Shown: positions 1 to 11,027, counted from the first letter of the stretch. The stretch is DNA of 64,000 nt from Sthenelais limicola (GCA_942159475.1 OW804096.1:134220941-134284940); one strand, 5' to 3'. The notes: generated by a model not told the origin, from the sequence alone. Program-made: numbers and translations.

Positions 1-319
1 TTTAGGTGGTTTACCACTTATAGTCATATAAATCCATGTAACACATTTCGTGACATTGTATTAAATATGTTCTTGCGTTTTGAAGGCCTTCGTATGGAGT
101 ATATTTAGTTAGTTTAAATGTAATTACTCATCCAGAAACATTGCAAACTTTTTTTTTTTTTCAAAAATAAAAATATCAAACATAAAATTTAGAAACACTT
201 CTTAAATGTCCTTCATGTTTATTATCATTGGAATCAGCTTGATCTCCTCTTTTCAAATATGCTGATATCTCAAAATCCATATTTTGCGACTTACGACTTA
301 TTTTCCTAAAACGGATCAC
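1..319 (-). mobile_element. MITE-B copy, cut by window edge
   Basis: The right end reads as the reverse complement of the GTGATCC terminus followed by the family's subterminal AAAATGAGTCATAAGTCGC-like block. The interior (TTTGAAGGCCTTCGTATGGA, the GATATTTTTATTTTTG-like segment) matches the other MITE-B copies. The left terminus lies outside the window. No coding capacity. Confidence 0.8.
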
Positions 320-324
320 AAATG

Positions 325-608
325 AGTCACAAGTCGAGAAATTGGATTTTGAGATATCATCATATTTCAAAAGATGAAATCAAATGATGGTTTACATTAG
401 GACAAGGTAATTAGTACTTCTATATTTGTTTATGCATGAACAAATAGTTATGCTATACAGCTAGTATACTATATTATAGTAACTACTATACGGTCCTGTC
501 TCTATAATAGTTAGCCATATTTCCTGATGGTCACTCACTATAGTCAAGTAATTAGATATACTCCTTAGGGTAATCTCATATATGTATGGATATGCTCTAT
601 ACACAGTC
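325..608 (+). repeat. MITE-B end fragment plus unannotated sequence
   Basis: From about 325 to 430 the sequence again follows the MITE-B interior (GAGTCACAAGTCG, then GATATCATCATATTTCAAAAG), as a second truncated copy abutting the first. From 430 to 608 I see only AT-rich sequence without a recognisable element or gene. Confidence 0.5.
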
Positions 609-842
609 CTCTCAGATTTTCAGAAAATGTACAATTAGCAGCTCTACAGATTCAGGAAATTCTCCTAAATTAGGCTGAAAAATTATGAATACCGGGAATA
701 TCTGAGTATATTTGGTATCACATTGATTTAAAGTATCTGTTCTGCTATGTTAAACTGCATTTTGAAGCTCATTTCTGTCTTAAATGTGGGTATTTGAGAG
801 GATTGGTGAAGGTGAATTGTACATTTTCTGAAAATCTGACCC
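609..842 (+). mobile_element. MITE-A copy (subfamily B)
   Basis: Inverted-repeat element ending in TTTTCTGAAAATCTGACCC, with a slightly eroded left end (CTCTCAG instead of GGGTCAG). The interior belongs to the version with TGAATACCGGG and GAAGCTCATTT. The right flank is ATAT. No open reading frame belongs to the element. Confidence 0.8.
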
Positions 843-1105
843 ATATGTACACCCCCCCCCCACACACACACCCAAACCTTCGCTACAATACTAAAGATCC
901 CAGTTGGCAACCTCTTAGAGGAACACACAGAACAGCGACAACAGTCCCCTTGCCAGTACCTCTGTCACAATATTGAACTCCCTTGGCCCTGCTGAGATGT
1001 GATTACTACTCTTCCTCTGAAGTTCCTCGTGTGGTATTGGTTGGGAAGAAAAGCCTCCTGTAATTCTCAGCTAATACGTCAAACGGAATTGCTCTAAATG
1101 TACTT

Positions 1106-1340
1106 GGGTCAGATTTTCAGAAAATGTACAATTGGCAGCTCTACACATTTAGTAAATTCTGCTAAATTAAGCTGCAATTTGGCCAATACTAGGTAAATTC
1201 GAGTATATTCGGCTTTGCATTGATTCTAGCAATCTGGTTGGTTAGGTTGAACTGTATTTTGAACTTTATTTTCGTCTGAAATTTGAGTTATTTGAGAAGA
1301 TTGGTGAATGTCAATTGTACATTTTCTGGAAATCTGACCC
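1106..1340 (+). mobile_element. MITE-A copy with ACTT target duplication
   Basis: Complete 235-bp copy from GGGTCAGATTTTCAG to CTGGAAATCTGACCC. The four bases ACTT directly precede and follow it, which argues for a 4-bp target-site duplication rather than TA insertion. Interior of the subfamily with TAGGTAAATTCGAGTATATT. Confidence 0.88.
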
Positions 1341-1402
1341 ACTTATTGTTTGTCCAATAGGACTAGTGTTATCACCGTATTGCTGCTTTATTTTGTCATA
1401 TG

Positions 1403-1640
1403 TCACAGAAATTATGTGATATGGCACAGAAAAATGAGTCATAAGTCACAAAATATGAATTTTGACATATCATTATATTTTAAAAGAAGAGATCATATTT
1501 AAAAAGAAAGTTTGCAATATCTCTGGGTGGACATTTTACTAGTAAAATAGGTAAATATACTCTATAGGATGACCTTAGGAATGCATGGATATATTTATCA
1601 GACTGACCTGAAATTTGGTACATGTGTTCATGCTACAAAA
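1403..1640 (+). repeat. MITE-B fragment
   Basis: Divergent and 3'-truncated copy: ATGAGTCATAAGTCACAAAA, GACATATCATTATATTTTAAA and the TTTGCAATATCTCTGGGTGG segment match the MITE-B interior in order. From 1640 to 2255 I see nothing identifiable beyond AT-rich sequence. Confidence 0.5.
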
Positions 1641-2254
1641 GCACTAAGCACTCCAAAATGGATAGGAAAAGAGCAAAAACAAAAAGTATAAAGTCTTTAG
1701 ATGGTGATCGATGTTAATTGATTACCGTATGGAGACATTTAAGAATCTGTTTTAACCTAAAAATGTGAATATTCCCGCGTACATTTTATAAAATTATTCA
1801 CTTTTCATAGGCTTTTCGAAAACATTTCATCATGTGTTGTCAAGACCAGTAACTTCTCAATCAAAAGGAAATAATTCATTCTATATTTTAAAATTAAAAT
1901 TAAAGTAATAAAAATTGGTTTTGATAATAAAATTGGTTTTGATAACAAAAGGTCGATAGAAATACAGAACATTTCGCCAAACTGAGATCTTGTGGAAATC
2001 AATTTGTATCAACTTTGCGACTTTAGACTTTTTCTGGGACACACCAAATTTGATGCGTTCTAATATGGATGATTTTGAGGAATTGAGAACCTGGGCAGTA
2101 ACCCAGCCTTCTCGATCCCCCAGTCCTGCTCAGATTTGGAGATTCACTCTCACAGATTAAAAAAAAAAGTTACAAAACTCCGAAATCTAAAGTCACCATG
2201 TTTTCCACTCAATCTCTTTATTTTTATTTTTTACTCTCTTTCCTCTCTCGGTCT

Positions 2255-2530
2255 GTCTGTCTTTCTCTCTCTCTCTCTTTCTCTCTCTCTCCCTCTCTCC
2301 CTCTCCTCTCTCTCCTCTCCTCTCTCCTCTATCTCTCTCTCCCTCTCTCCCTCTCTCCCTCTCTCCCTCTCTCCCTCTCCCTCTCTCTCCCCCTCTCTCT
2401 CTCCCTCTCTCCCTCTCTCTGTTTCTCTCTCTCTCCCTCTCTCCCTCTCTCTCTCTCCTCTGTCTCCTCTCCTCTCTCCTCTCCCTCTCTCTCCCTCTCT
2501 CTCTCTCTCCCTCTCTGTCCCTCTCTGCCT
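2255..2530. repeat. (CT)n / CTCTCTCC microsatellite tract
   Basis: About 275 bases of almost pure pyrimidine on the + strand made of CT, CCT and CCCTCT units. Long reading frames on both strands here are artefacts of the repeat. The stretch 2531-2900 after it has no feature I can name. Confidence 0.95.
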
Positions 2531-2900
2531 GCAAGACTCATTAAACCTTAATATTGTAAAAAGAAAAAGAAAAAAGGGGACTTCCTGCGTTACTGCGATG
2601 GTTGGAAATTATTGAAGGTCACTGTGGAGGTTTTTACCATGTTCATAATGCTCAAAAAATCAGTTTTCAGATTTTAAGACACTAAATATTGGAGTCAGTG
2701 TAGGAAAGTTATACATGGAATGAAAGCCGTCATCATAGGAATGAAATGAGACTAACATTTTTAAGATCCAATGCATATCGATGATGGCAGGGCAGCAAAT
2801 ATGATATTTAGGCAAAACAGCACACTTGAAAACACTGACCCATGGATGATTATGGTGGTGGTGGAACCAACCCGCCACCCCTATGCCACCCCACCCCTAT

Positions 2901-3304
2901 GTGATCCGTTTTAGGAAAATGAGTTGTAAGTCGCAAAATATGGATTTTGAGATATCATCATATTTGAAAAGAGGAGATCAATGTGATTCCAATGATAGTA
3001 AACACTAGGATATCTCATAAGTATTTCTATAAGTTTGATATTCCTATTTTTGGGGGGAAACAAGTTTACAATGTTTCTGTGTGGATAATTACCAGTAAAG
3101 TAACTAAATATACTCCATACGAAGGCCTTCAAAATGCAAGGATATATCTAATACCATGTCCCGAAATTTGTTACATGGATTCGTGTAACTATATTCATTA
3201 AACCCTACAAAAATCAGAACATCCTAATAACGAAATCTTGTTAAAAAACTATTTGAAAAATATCCATTTTGCGACTTGTGATTCATTTTCCTGAAACACA
3301 TCAC
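2901..3304 (+). mobile_element. MITE-B copy, near complete
   Basis: Starts GTGATCCGTTTTAGGAAAAT and ends with the inverse form CATTTTCCTGAAACACATCAC, giving about 35-bp terminal inverted repeats over a 404-bp element. The flanks are CTAT and ATAT, consistent with a 4-bp AT-rich target. Non-coding. Confidence 0.85.
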
Positions 3305-3420
3305 ATATATGCCATTCCACCACTGGGTTAGACTTCTTTTCCGAAAGGGGGCACTGTCCTCCTGGAATTGGATATATATTAGAATAATTCTTGCATTAAA
3401 GATATATCTACTACAGCAAT

Positions 3421-3773
3421 AGGGGAGTTGCATAACCGCCATTTTAAATCTAGATTCGCATGGAATTATGGGACTAATGGTACAGCATAAAGTCTAAAGA
3501 AAACATCTCATGTTCAGCATGGACTAATTGTCAATGCTCTAATGACAATATCCATGTATTATACATGTTTCCATGACGCAAATCCCCATCTTTCCCATCA
3601 TGCATTTGGTTTTCATAGATCATTTATACAAGTACTGATATTGGTGAAAATATTCATGCAATTTTCGATAAAATGTTGCCATATACTTGTATGTAAGATT
3701 TCATCAAAATCCATCCCATGATGCACTGTAACAGACATGCGCAGTGGCACATGCAAGTCCCCTATTGGTGCTG
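3421..3773 (+). mobile_element. MITE-C copy
   Basis: About 350 bp. Starts AGGGGAGTTGCATAACCGCC and ends GCACATGCAAGTCCCCT, so the terminal 13-15 bases are inverted repeats. The interior carries the family hallmarks (GCCATTTTAAATCTAGATTC, AACATCTCATGTTCAGCATG, GATGCACTGTAACAGACATG). No coding capacity. Confidence 0.85.
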
Positions 3774-4047
3774 CTGGCCCGACTGGTTCTACAATATGGT
3801 GCGAAGTATTACCGGTTTAATCATTTTGTAATGGAATCCAAATGTCACCCTCTCCAATGTGTCTGAAGGGATGCGATATAATCTAGGTGGGAATTGGCTT
3901 CTTTACGCCCTCTGCAGTCTTCCATTACCCTACTTGATACAGTCATCATTTCATCTTCATCAACCGCTAGATTCGGTAAAGACTCTACACAGAAATGTTT
4001 AACATTTTCACAAAAAAATAGCCAGACTTTTGTCACCGATACTATAT

Positions 4048-4385
4048 ACAGGTTAACTAACGAGTTGGTTGAAGGAGCGTGAATATTGCACACATTGCGT
4101 AGCAACGTGTGAAATATTCTAAGCGACTGAAACCAGCGAGTTAGTTGAGTGAAATATTCTAAGCAACTGAAACAAGCGAGTTAGTTAACAGATTTATTAT
4201 GCATGCTATCAATCATGAAAATAGAAAAAAATCAAGTCGTAAATTTGAATCTTACCGGTAATCTTAGTAAAAAAACAAATTGGTTGCCATGACAACCCCA
4301 CATAAATCACTAGTGAAATATGCACTATGCGTAAATCACTCTAGATACATTGTTTTAAGAGCAATGCGTGTATAATAAATCTTGT
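4048..4385 (+). repeat. Dispersed repeat G (plus copy)
   Basis: Roughly 330-bp segment starting with GTTAACTAACGAGTTGGTTG, through ACCGGTAATCTTAGT to AGAGCAATGCGTG. A matching copy lies in opposite orientation at 16143-16423. The type of repeat is not clear; the pair shares no obvious terminal inverted repeat. A shorter relative of its first bases occurs near 25090. Confidence 0.65.
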
Positions 4386-4489
4386 ATAGATAATGCCTTA
4401 AATCTGAATGCATTATGGGAATGATGAAGACTTGACTTGACTTGATCAAATCATCTGTAATAACTGGTTATTTACATTGTTGTTGCATT

Positions 4490-4715
4490 AAGGGTGGTCT
4501 CCACTGGCTGCGGTAAGCTCTGTGGTAAGCTCTGCGGTAAGCCTTGCGATGGTGCTGTGTTGTTGAGGAGTGGCGAGGTCCTGCCTACATCGTTCACTGA
4601 CCATGGAGGCAAGGACCTCGTCATTCCTCACTACCTACAGAACCAGTACAAACCGTCACAAGACTTACCACAGAGATTACCGCAGGGCTTACCGCAGCCA
4701 GTGGAGACCACCCTT
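4490..4715. mobile_element. FB-D foldback element, copy 1
   Basis: Almost palindromic element with ends AAGGGTGGTCTCCACTGGCT and its inverse. Inside each end sits a short array of a 12-bp unit (GCGGTAAGCTCT or inverse): three units on the left, three on the right. The centre (TGGCGAGGTCCTGCCTACAT) also pairs with its partner across the element. Reading frames over this region are by-products of the palindrome. Confidence 0.85.
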
Positions 4716-4945
4716 TATGCTGTTGTACCACCAGGGTGAGAGAGGAAACATGCTAACGGGGTGCACTACCCTACTCTTTACAATCATTAGCAATGGTTCC
4801 TTTACATGCAAAATTCGAAGGAGAAACGAAGGAGAAATGTTTAAAGACATTGTATAGAGTGAGTAAGTGAGATTGGTTGCTTTACACCCTTATCAACACA
4901 TTTAAGATTGTTATATTAAGGGCGGGAGAGCTGAGAGGGAGGCAG

Positions 4946-5091
4946 TTTATGATCTTACCCAGGAATTAGAGAGAGAGAAAAAGGAGAGAGAGAGACAGAA
5001 AAAGAGACAGAAAGGCACTTTATGGTCTTACCCAGGAATAGAAAGAGAGAGGAAGGGAGAGAGAGACAGAAAAAGAGACAGTATAGAGGAG
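4946..5091. repeat. Two-copy tandem repeat, GA-rich
   Basis: Two units of 73 bp, each starting TTTATG(A/G)TCTTACCCAGGAAT and continuing into GAGAGAGA/GACAGAAAAAGAGACAG. Likely slippage in a purine tract. Confidence 0.7.
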
Positions 5092-5409
5092 ATGTGATAT
5101 TATGAAAATCTGATAAGTAATTTTATTATATGTGCATCTCTCTTGAGGGGTGCAATAAGTGGGGTGCAATAAAAATATTCATATAGTATGCATACTATAA
5201 AAGTGTAGTTGTCTAAAAATAGCTCTGACGTTACCTTCTGCACTTCCGCCCTCTCCGCGGAGACCCAAGGCTCTCCGCAGAGACCAAAGGCTGCATGTAA
5301 ACAAATTCACACAGTCGGCTCTGCTTGGACTATCTCTGACACTTGTTTCATGCTTTTTCAGTGATATCTGATGATATTTGATCAAGTTTTATGCCCATAT
5401 AATAAATAT

Positions 5410-5547
5410 AGAATGGAACTTGCCGGCAATAATCGAAAATTTATTGGACTTGATTAGTCCACATAAAGCACTCTGCCTACGGCATCGTGCTTATGCGGAC
5501 GAATCTCGTCCAATAAATTTTCGATTATTGCCGGCTCTTTCCATTCT
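5410..5547. repeat. 138-bp near-perfect hairpin
   Basis: Left arm AGAATGGAACTTGCCGGCAA... pairs with the right arm ending TTGCCGGCTCTTTCCATTCT over about 40 bases. The loop region contains a second inverted pair (GTCCACATAAAGCAC and GTGCTTATGCGGAC), so nearly the whole segment can fold. Probably a small foldback transposon. Nothing shows it is transcribed. Confidence 0.7.
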
Positions 5548-5900
5548 CTCTATATGTGTTTCATATAAATATGTAACAGATGAATGTTGAGATGTAAATA
5601 TTGTTTGGTTATCTTATCAAGGCCATTTTGAAAGAACTGCGTTGGCACAAAAATTCGTAGCCTATTTCCGATTATGTAACTGTATTTGAAATGGAAATAA
5701 AAACATTTATATAACCATAGCCAGCTATACTGATGACCGGCCTTTGGAATACAGTCAGCATGCACTGGGTGGGAGGTTGAATGACGCTGTGGTGTTTGAA
5801 TGGGATTTGAATGAAGAACCTAAACCCCTACCTTGAGCAGGCCAGGGGCTATAACAACAATAAGCAGAGACTAAAACGATTAATAACTTCCATTTCAGGC

Positions 5901-5972
5901 CTGCTGGTGCACTGTTTTTGTATAATCCCTAAGCTTTGCCTCGGGATTATGCACCTGGCAGTGCACCAGCAG
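5901..5972. repeat. 72-bp inverted repeat
   Basis: CTGCTGGTGCACTG at the left is exactly inverted as CAGTGCACCAGCAG at the right. Internal TAATCCCTAAGC / GCCTCGGGATTA also pair. Likely the centre of a small foldback element; GGGGCTATA-type sequence flanks both sides. Confidence 0.65.
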
Positions 5973-6051
5973 CCCCTATATGGTGGTCCTTAGCCCTTAA
6001 TTTGGTTTAGACTTCAATGCCTTAATCATCTAGAGTGGATACAGAGTATAT

Positions 6052-6285
6052 GGGTCAGATTTTCAGAAAATGCACAATCTACAGTTCTACACATCTATCA
6101 AATTCTGCTAAATTAGAGTGAAAAATCATAAATACTGAGTATATCTGAGTGTATTCTGTATTGTATTCATTCAATAAACCTGTCTGGTTATGTTGAACTG
6201 TTTTTTGAACCTGATTTTTGTCTGAACTTTGGTTATTTGAGAGGATTGCTGTAGGTGAATTGTTAATCTTCTGGCGACTTCACCC
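6052..6285 (+). mobile_element. MITE-A copy (subfamily C), mixed termini
   Basis: Left end GGGTCAGATTTTCAGAAAAT, right end of the alternative form CTGGCGACTTCACCC. ATAT precedes and follows the element. The interior is the third subfamily type (CAGTTCTACACATCTATCAA, TTCATTCAATAAACCTG). About 330 bases of unannotated sequence follow before the next copy. Confidence 0.82.
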
Positions 6286-6621
6286 ATATCACTTTAGCCC
6301 CCACCCACCATCGCCCCCCGCCGTCACCCCCACCCCCGCCCTAAGGCCCTGCTACATCGCCCTGGGCAATGATCACAACATGTAATTAATCCCGTAGCAA
6401 TAAGAAAGCCAGAAAATAATGGATTATTCGCTTAATAGTTGCTGACACCAGCAATTAATCTGCACACGTTCGATATTTTCACTTATAGGGGGATATGGAT
6501 TTAAATGGATTTAAGTGGAGTTGAATTGTGCATGAGTTTCACTCTCACAGATGAATTAAGGGACAGTAAATATCCTCTGTATTGACGCCTTCGCCCACGC
6601 CCACCCACATACTATACATAT

Positions 6622-6852
6622 GGGTGAAATCGCCAGAAAATGTACAATTCACCTTCACCAATCCTTTCAAATAACCCAAATTTTAAATAAAGTTCAAAAT
6701 ACAGTTCAACCTAACCAAACAGATTACTAGAATCAATGCAATGCCGAGTGTACTCGAATTTATGTAGTTTTGACTAAATTGCAGCCTAATTTATCAGAAT
6801 TTACTAAATGTGTACAGCTCTGCTAAGTGTACATTTTCTGAAAATCAGACCC
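6622..6852 (-). mobile_element. MITE-A copy with GGGTGAAATCGCCAG end
   Basis: ATAT target duplications on both sides. The left terminus is the alternative GGGTGAAATCGCCAGAAAAT, the right terminus CTGAAAATCAGACCC. The interior reads as subfamily A in reverse orientation. Confidence 0.85.
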
Positions 6853-7123
6853 ATATATACACACTCACTAAATTCATAATCACAGTTAAAGTATTGAATC
6901 AAAATCAGTTGTCTAACACACTCTAAACCCTTTTAAATGGCATGTCATGCATAAGACACTGCCCCGGGTGTGTGGTTTTAAACTGTTTGATTTTGTAAAG
7001 ATTGCTACCATATTTTCCTTTTATTATATCAGATTGTTTTATATGACCTTGATATAACATTGATAGTTTATTCAAACAATAATCTATAATTGTGCGATAT
7101 TTTTTATTACATAATTTGCATGT

Positions 7124-7357
7124 GGGTCAGATTTTTGGAAAATGTACAATTGGCAGCTCTACATATTTAGGGAATTTTGCCAAATTAGGCTGAAAAATTA
7201 GGAATATCGGGTAAATCTGAGTATATTTGGTATCGCATTGATTTCATGTATCAGTTCTGTTATGTTAAACTGTATTTTGAAGCTCATTTTTTGCTTAAAT
7301 GTGGATTATTTGAGAGGAATGGTGAAGACGAATTGTACATTTCTGAAAATGCGACCC
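7124..7357 (+). mobile_element. MITE-A copy (subfamily B)
   Basis: GGGTCAGATTTTTGGAAAAT to CTGAAAATGCGACCC. The interior has the TATCGGGTAAATCTGAGTAT and GAAGCTCATTTTTTGC version. Flanks ATGT and ATAT, one base apart from a perfect 4-bp duplication. Confidence 0.82.
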
Positions 7358-7408
7358 ATATGTATTATTGCGATTTAAATCAGCTTGTACTGTGAATAGT
7401 GTATCAAT

Positions 7409-7742
7409 AGGGGACTTGCATGTCTCACTGCGCATGTCTACAGCAGTGCATGCTGGGATGGAATCTGTTGAAATCTGAAATACAAATATTTGGCAACATT
7501 TTTATCGAAAATGTCAAGAATGTTTTCACCAATATCAGAGCTTGTATAAATGATCTATGAAAATCAAATGCATGATGGGAAAGATGGTGGCTTGTGTTAT
7601 CAAAACATGTATAATACATGGATATTGACATTAGAGCACTGATAAATACCCCTTGCTCAACATGACATGTTTTCTATAGATTTTGTAATGTACCATTAGT
7701 CCCATAATTCAAGATTCAAAATGGCGGCTATGCTAATCCTCT
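7409..7742 (-). mobile_element. MITE-C copy
   Basis: Reverse-oriented relative to the copy at 3421. Starts AGGGGACTTGCATGTCTCAC and ends AAAATGGCGGCTATGCTAAT followed by CCTCT. The interior follows the family consensus. Confidence 0.85.
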
Positions 7743-7870
7743 ATTGCATAATGTCTGGCTGAATTAGAATCATAAAACAAACACATTCATAAGGTCCACT
7801 GCACGAAGCTAGGGTTAATTTGCTTGGGAATTGCTACACGCTATTTATTCTTATGGGAACCCATACCATA

Positions 7871-8132
7871 AAGGGTGGTCTCCACTGGCTGCGGTAAGCT
7901 CTGCCGTAAGCCTTGCGATGGTTTGTGCTGGTTCTGTAGGTGGTTAGGAATGACGAGGTCCTTGCCTACATGGTCAGTGAATGATGTAGGAAGGACCTCG
8001 CCACTCCTCAACAACACAGCACCATCACAAAGTTTACCGCAGAGCTTACCGCAGAGCTTACTGCAGAGCTTACCGCAGAGCTTACCGCAGAGCTTACCGC
8101 AGAGCTTACCACAGCCAGTGGAGACCACCCTT
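7871..8132. mobile_element. FB-D foldback element, copy 2 with expanded array
   Basis: Same ends as the copy at 4490 (AAGGGTGGTCTCCACTGGCT and inverse). The left subterminal array has two 12-bp units, while the right array (about 8030-8114) has seven GCTTACCGCAGA-type units, so the element is asymmetric. The central half-palindrome with GACGAGGTCC and GGACCTCGCC is kept. Confidence 0.87.
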
Positions 8133-8402
8133 AAGGCACTTTCTCAAGGGTCAGAGCAACTCTTGAAAAATATATACTATTGCAATTTGTATTTCAACAT
8201 CCCCCGAAAAAGAAAAAGCAAAACATTGCATATAAATGTATTACTAATTGTGCTAAGGGGTCTTGCAACGATTTAGTAGATTAGAAGACAGAATAAATTA
8301 TCGCACTTTTACTCACGTCACTTCAAACCTCACGTCAAACAACACATCAAAATTGGCAAAGGGAGGAAGAGGCCTTTGTAAACATACTTTAGTTCATTTT
8401 CT

Positions 8403-8494
8403 GTTTTCTGAACTGTATTTTGAGCCTGATTTTCGTCTTAAATTTGGGTTATTTGAGAGGATTGGTGAAGGCCAATTTTCTGAACATTTGACCC
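8403..8494 (+). repeat. MITE-A 3' fragment
   Basis: Starts in the CTGAACTGTATTTTGAGCCT interior and runs to CTGAACATTTGACCC. The left half of the element is missing. Confidence 0.65.
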
Positions 8495-8796
8495 AAATAG
8501 GTGCAATAGGAAGACCTGAGAACACAAATATTGCTACCTCATTTCAATGTATATACATATAAATTCAGAAATAAAAATCTATCTATATATATACATATAT
8601 ACCTTTTTCCAGGGCTATTTGGAAGACCTGTATACTTTACAGATAATACTCCTTTTTCCAGATTTTACTTCATTTCAATTTCTAGCCTGTACTATGTATT
8701 ACACTTTGTAAACGTTTATGGAAATAAAAATCTATTATCATTATTACCTTCGGGATTTGGGAAACATGAGAAATAATGGTATCATTGCCTTTACAG

Positions 8797-9007
8797 ATGC
8801 TGACACCAGCAAGACCGCCACAGCAGAGCAGTTTTAACTTTCCTGGGGGCAACAACGGTAACAGTAACAGCCACAGTAGCAGGCCGGAGAGCTTCCAGGT
8901 TGTCTATGTGCCCCCCATAGACTCTGACACTTCTTCCGGTATGATGGGGGGAGGCCCCGGTCTACCTTTCCAAGCACACCATCCCCAGACATTGACAGTC
9001 AATACCG
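8797..9007 (+). CDS. Probable internal coding exon of a host gene
   Basis: A 211-bp open segment bounded by a good acceptor (TTGCCTTTACAG before it) and a near-consensus donor (CCG|GTAAGTACC after it). The 70 encoded residues are rich in Pro, Ser, Gly and Asn (PARPPQQSSFNFPGGNNGNS, VVYVPPIDSDTSSGMMGGG), a low-complexity, probably disordered tail with no domain I recognise. It uses codons and GC unlike the AT-rich surroundings. It leaves a split codon of phase 1 that joins in frame with the candidate exon at 26888-27000. I infer an internal exon near the 3' end of a + strand gene whose upstream exons are outside the window. Transcript data would decide. Function unknown. Confidence 0.6.
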
Positions 9008-9216
9008 GTAAGTACCTTTATTACACCCCTGTGCTGTTGCTTCCTATACCTTCAGCATTGTATGTCACACTTTGTCAAAGTGGTGCATAACATGTGAGTT
9101 ATGTCACCCTGGGGACATACAACAAGTAGGTCCGCCCAAAACGTAAATTACTTCTTTTATTTTTAATTATTTATATTTTTTATTTATTAATGGGGTGTAA
9201 TAAATATGGAACAAAG

Positions 9217-9340
9217 CTCGGGTGAAGTATGTACACTTGTTAGTGACCTCGGGAGCACAGAAGATCTCGGGCTAACGCCCTCTAACTTCCCGCGCTCCCT
9301 CGGTCAATAACAAGTGTACAGACTTCCCCCTTGCTAGGTT
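9217..9340. repeat. Foldback element
   Basis: Imperfect inverted repeat: GTACACTTGTTAGTGACCTC on the left and GGTCAATAACAAGTGTAC on the right, with further pairing outward (GAAGT/ACTTC) and inward (GGGAGC/GCTCCC). No flanking duplication identified. Confidence 0.6.
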
Positions 9341-9354
9341 CTATCTATATATAT

Positions 9355-9772
9355 GTGATGCCTTTCAGGAAAATGAGTCACTAGTCACAAAAAATGAAAA
9401 ATGGATTTGAGATACCATCTTATTTGAAAAGATGAGATCAAGCCGATCATGATTCCAATGATAGTAAACAGTATGATATCTAATAAGTATTTTTACATTT
9501 TAAGTTTGATATTTTTACTTTTGAAAGAAAAGTTGGCAATATTTCTTGGTGGAAATTTACTAGTGAAGTAGCTAAATATACTCTATAAATGTGACCTTAG
9601 AAATGCATACATATATTTACTGCACTGTCTTGGAAATTGGAATATGTATTCATACATTGCCCAGCTCTAGGCACACTAAAGATGAGAACATTCCTACAAA
9701 GGGATCTTGTGCATAAACACTTTAAAAATATTGATTTTGACGTCTTGTGAGTCATTTCCCTGAAAAACATAC
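9355..9772 (+). mobile_element. MITE-B copy
   Basis: Starts GTGATGCCTTTCAGGAAAAT after ATAT and ends near TCATTTCCCTGAAAAACATAC. The terminal bases of the right end are mutated. The interior matches the family (AAGATGAGATCAAGCCGAT, AACATTCCTACAAAGGGATC). Confidence 0.78.
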
Positions 9773-9782
9773 ATGGCCATAA

Positions 9783-10036
9783 TAGCGGAACTCCACTATA
9801 GGTAAAAAACGGCGCCAACAGGCAAAATTCGTCGCCGACATTTCGGAAAATTCGGAAAATTCGACATGACTAAAAATCCTAGTGGATAAGGGGCTAAAAT
9901 AGGTTGTTGGCAACACATTTATTTGTTGTCAACAATTGCAAAATATCTAACTTGATTAGATATTTCATCGCAAAAAATTCGTCGCAGCCGTTTTTGCCTG
10001 TTGGCGCCGTTTTTTACCTATAGTGGAGTTCCGCTA
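9783..10036. mobile_element. Foldback/MITE with 46-bp inverted repeats, TAA target
   Basis: Ends TAGCGGAACTCCACTATAGG and its inverse, with about 46 bases of near-identical inverted repeat that extends through AAACGGCGCCAACAGGCAAAA. TAA directly precedes and follows, a target duplication typical of PIF/Harbinger-type elements. The centre (about 150 bp) has no reading frame. Arms are almost identical, so the insertion is probably young. Confidence 0.8.
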
Positions 10037-10660
10037 TAATATGAGTACATTATTTTGGTAAAAGAAGAAATGTGCCATAATTGCTGAGAACCCAGTTTAA
10101 CACATACAGTAGGTAATCTGTTTTAACAGACTGTTAGATAATCTGTGCCATCATGTTTTCCATCAGTGATCTCCATTTTATCAATGTCAGCTTTCAGTCC
10201 AACCAGAAAATCAAAGTACAAAGGGACATCTTATTTGAAGAATTTATTCAAAGAATGCAGGATACCGCCCCCAAACCACCCCTGCACCCTCCACCTCACT
10301 TTTTGTTACAATGAAAGCCACTTAGGAGCCAATAAAGTCAATGGATGTAAAATATGGCCATATAAATAACCCCACCGTCATTAAACAGGAATCAGAGCCC
10401 GTTTTATCTCCGGGAACCATAGTATTATTGCAGAGTTATCCTACTCCAAAAATGTTGGCACCGTGTAGATCCATCATTCACATTCGGCGGCCTTAATGGC
10501 ATTAGACCAAGATGAATAGCATCATTATTAACACGTTTTACTCCTCTCTGCCATCTGTAGATTAGGGGAGGATGCTGTAGCTGAAGCTCCTGCTGCTGTT
10601 GCTTTAAATCCCAGATATTTATATCACAATGGTGTTAATGTCCTCTCCACATCTGTTTTA
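10037..10660. other. No gene seen
   Basis: AT-rich sequence with a short reading frame at 10145-10369 that has no recognisable domain or splice context. The last 35 bases (GTGTTAATGTCCTCTCCACA) recur in reverse next to the MITE-A copy at 19803-20037. Confidence 0.5.
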
Positions 10661-10895
10661 GGGTCAGATTTTCAGAATATGTACAATTCGTCTTCACCAA
10701 TCTTCTCAAATAACCCAAATTTCAGACGAAAATAAAGCTCAAAATACAGTTCAACCTAATCAAACAGATTGCTAGAATCAATGCAATGCTGAATATACTC
10801 GAATTTACCTAGTATTGGCCAAATTGCAGCCTAATTTAGCAGAATTTACTAAATGTGTACAGCTGCCAATTGTACATTTTCTGAAAATCTGACCC
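10661..10895 (-). mobile_element. MITE-A copy (subfamily A)
   Basis: GGGTCAGATTTTCAGAATAT to CTGAAAATCTGACCC, interior in reverse orientation. Flanks TTTA and ATCA do not match, unlike many other copies. Confidence 0.85.
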
Positions 10896-10997
10896 ATCAC
10901 CTCCAGCAACATTTATTATCCTTTATTCTTATTCTATTATCAGGTTATCGTGTTGTGATCTAACCCCAAACTCGATATTCATAATTTGAAGATAATT

Positions 10998-11027
10998 GGG
11001 TCAGATTTTCTGAAAATGTACAATTGG
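10998..11027 (+). mobile_element. MITE-A copy, left piece split by the 4.8-kb element
   Basis: Thirty bases (GGGTCAGATTTTCTGAAAAT then GTACAATTGG) that are continued by 15868-16072 after the inserted element. Without one copy of the TGG duplication the MITE-A sequence is continuous. Confidence 0.85.

Noticed and set aside
2136..2615. Long frames on both strands over the CT tract
   Set aside because: Poly-Ser/Leu and poly-Arg/Glu products of a microsatellite, with no motif or splice context.
4494..8276. Frames with repeated CGKLCGKLC or LPQSLPQSLPQ runs
   Set aside because: These translate the 12-bp arrays of the FB-D foldback elements and occur on both strands.
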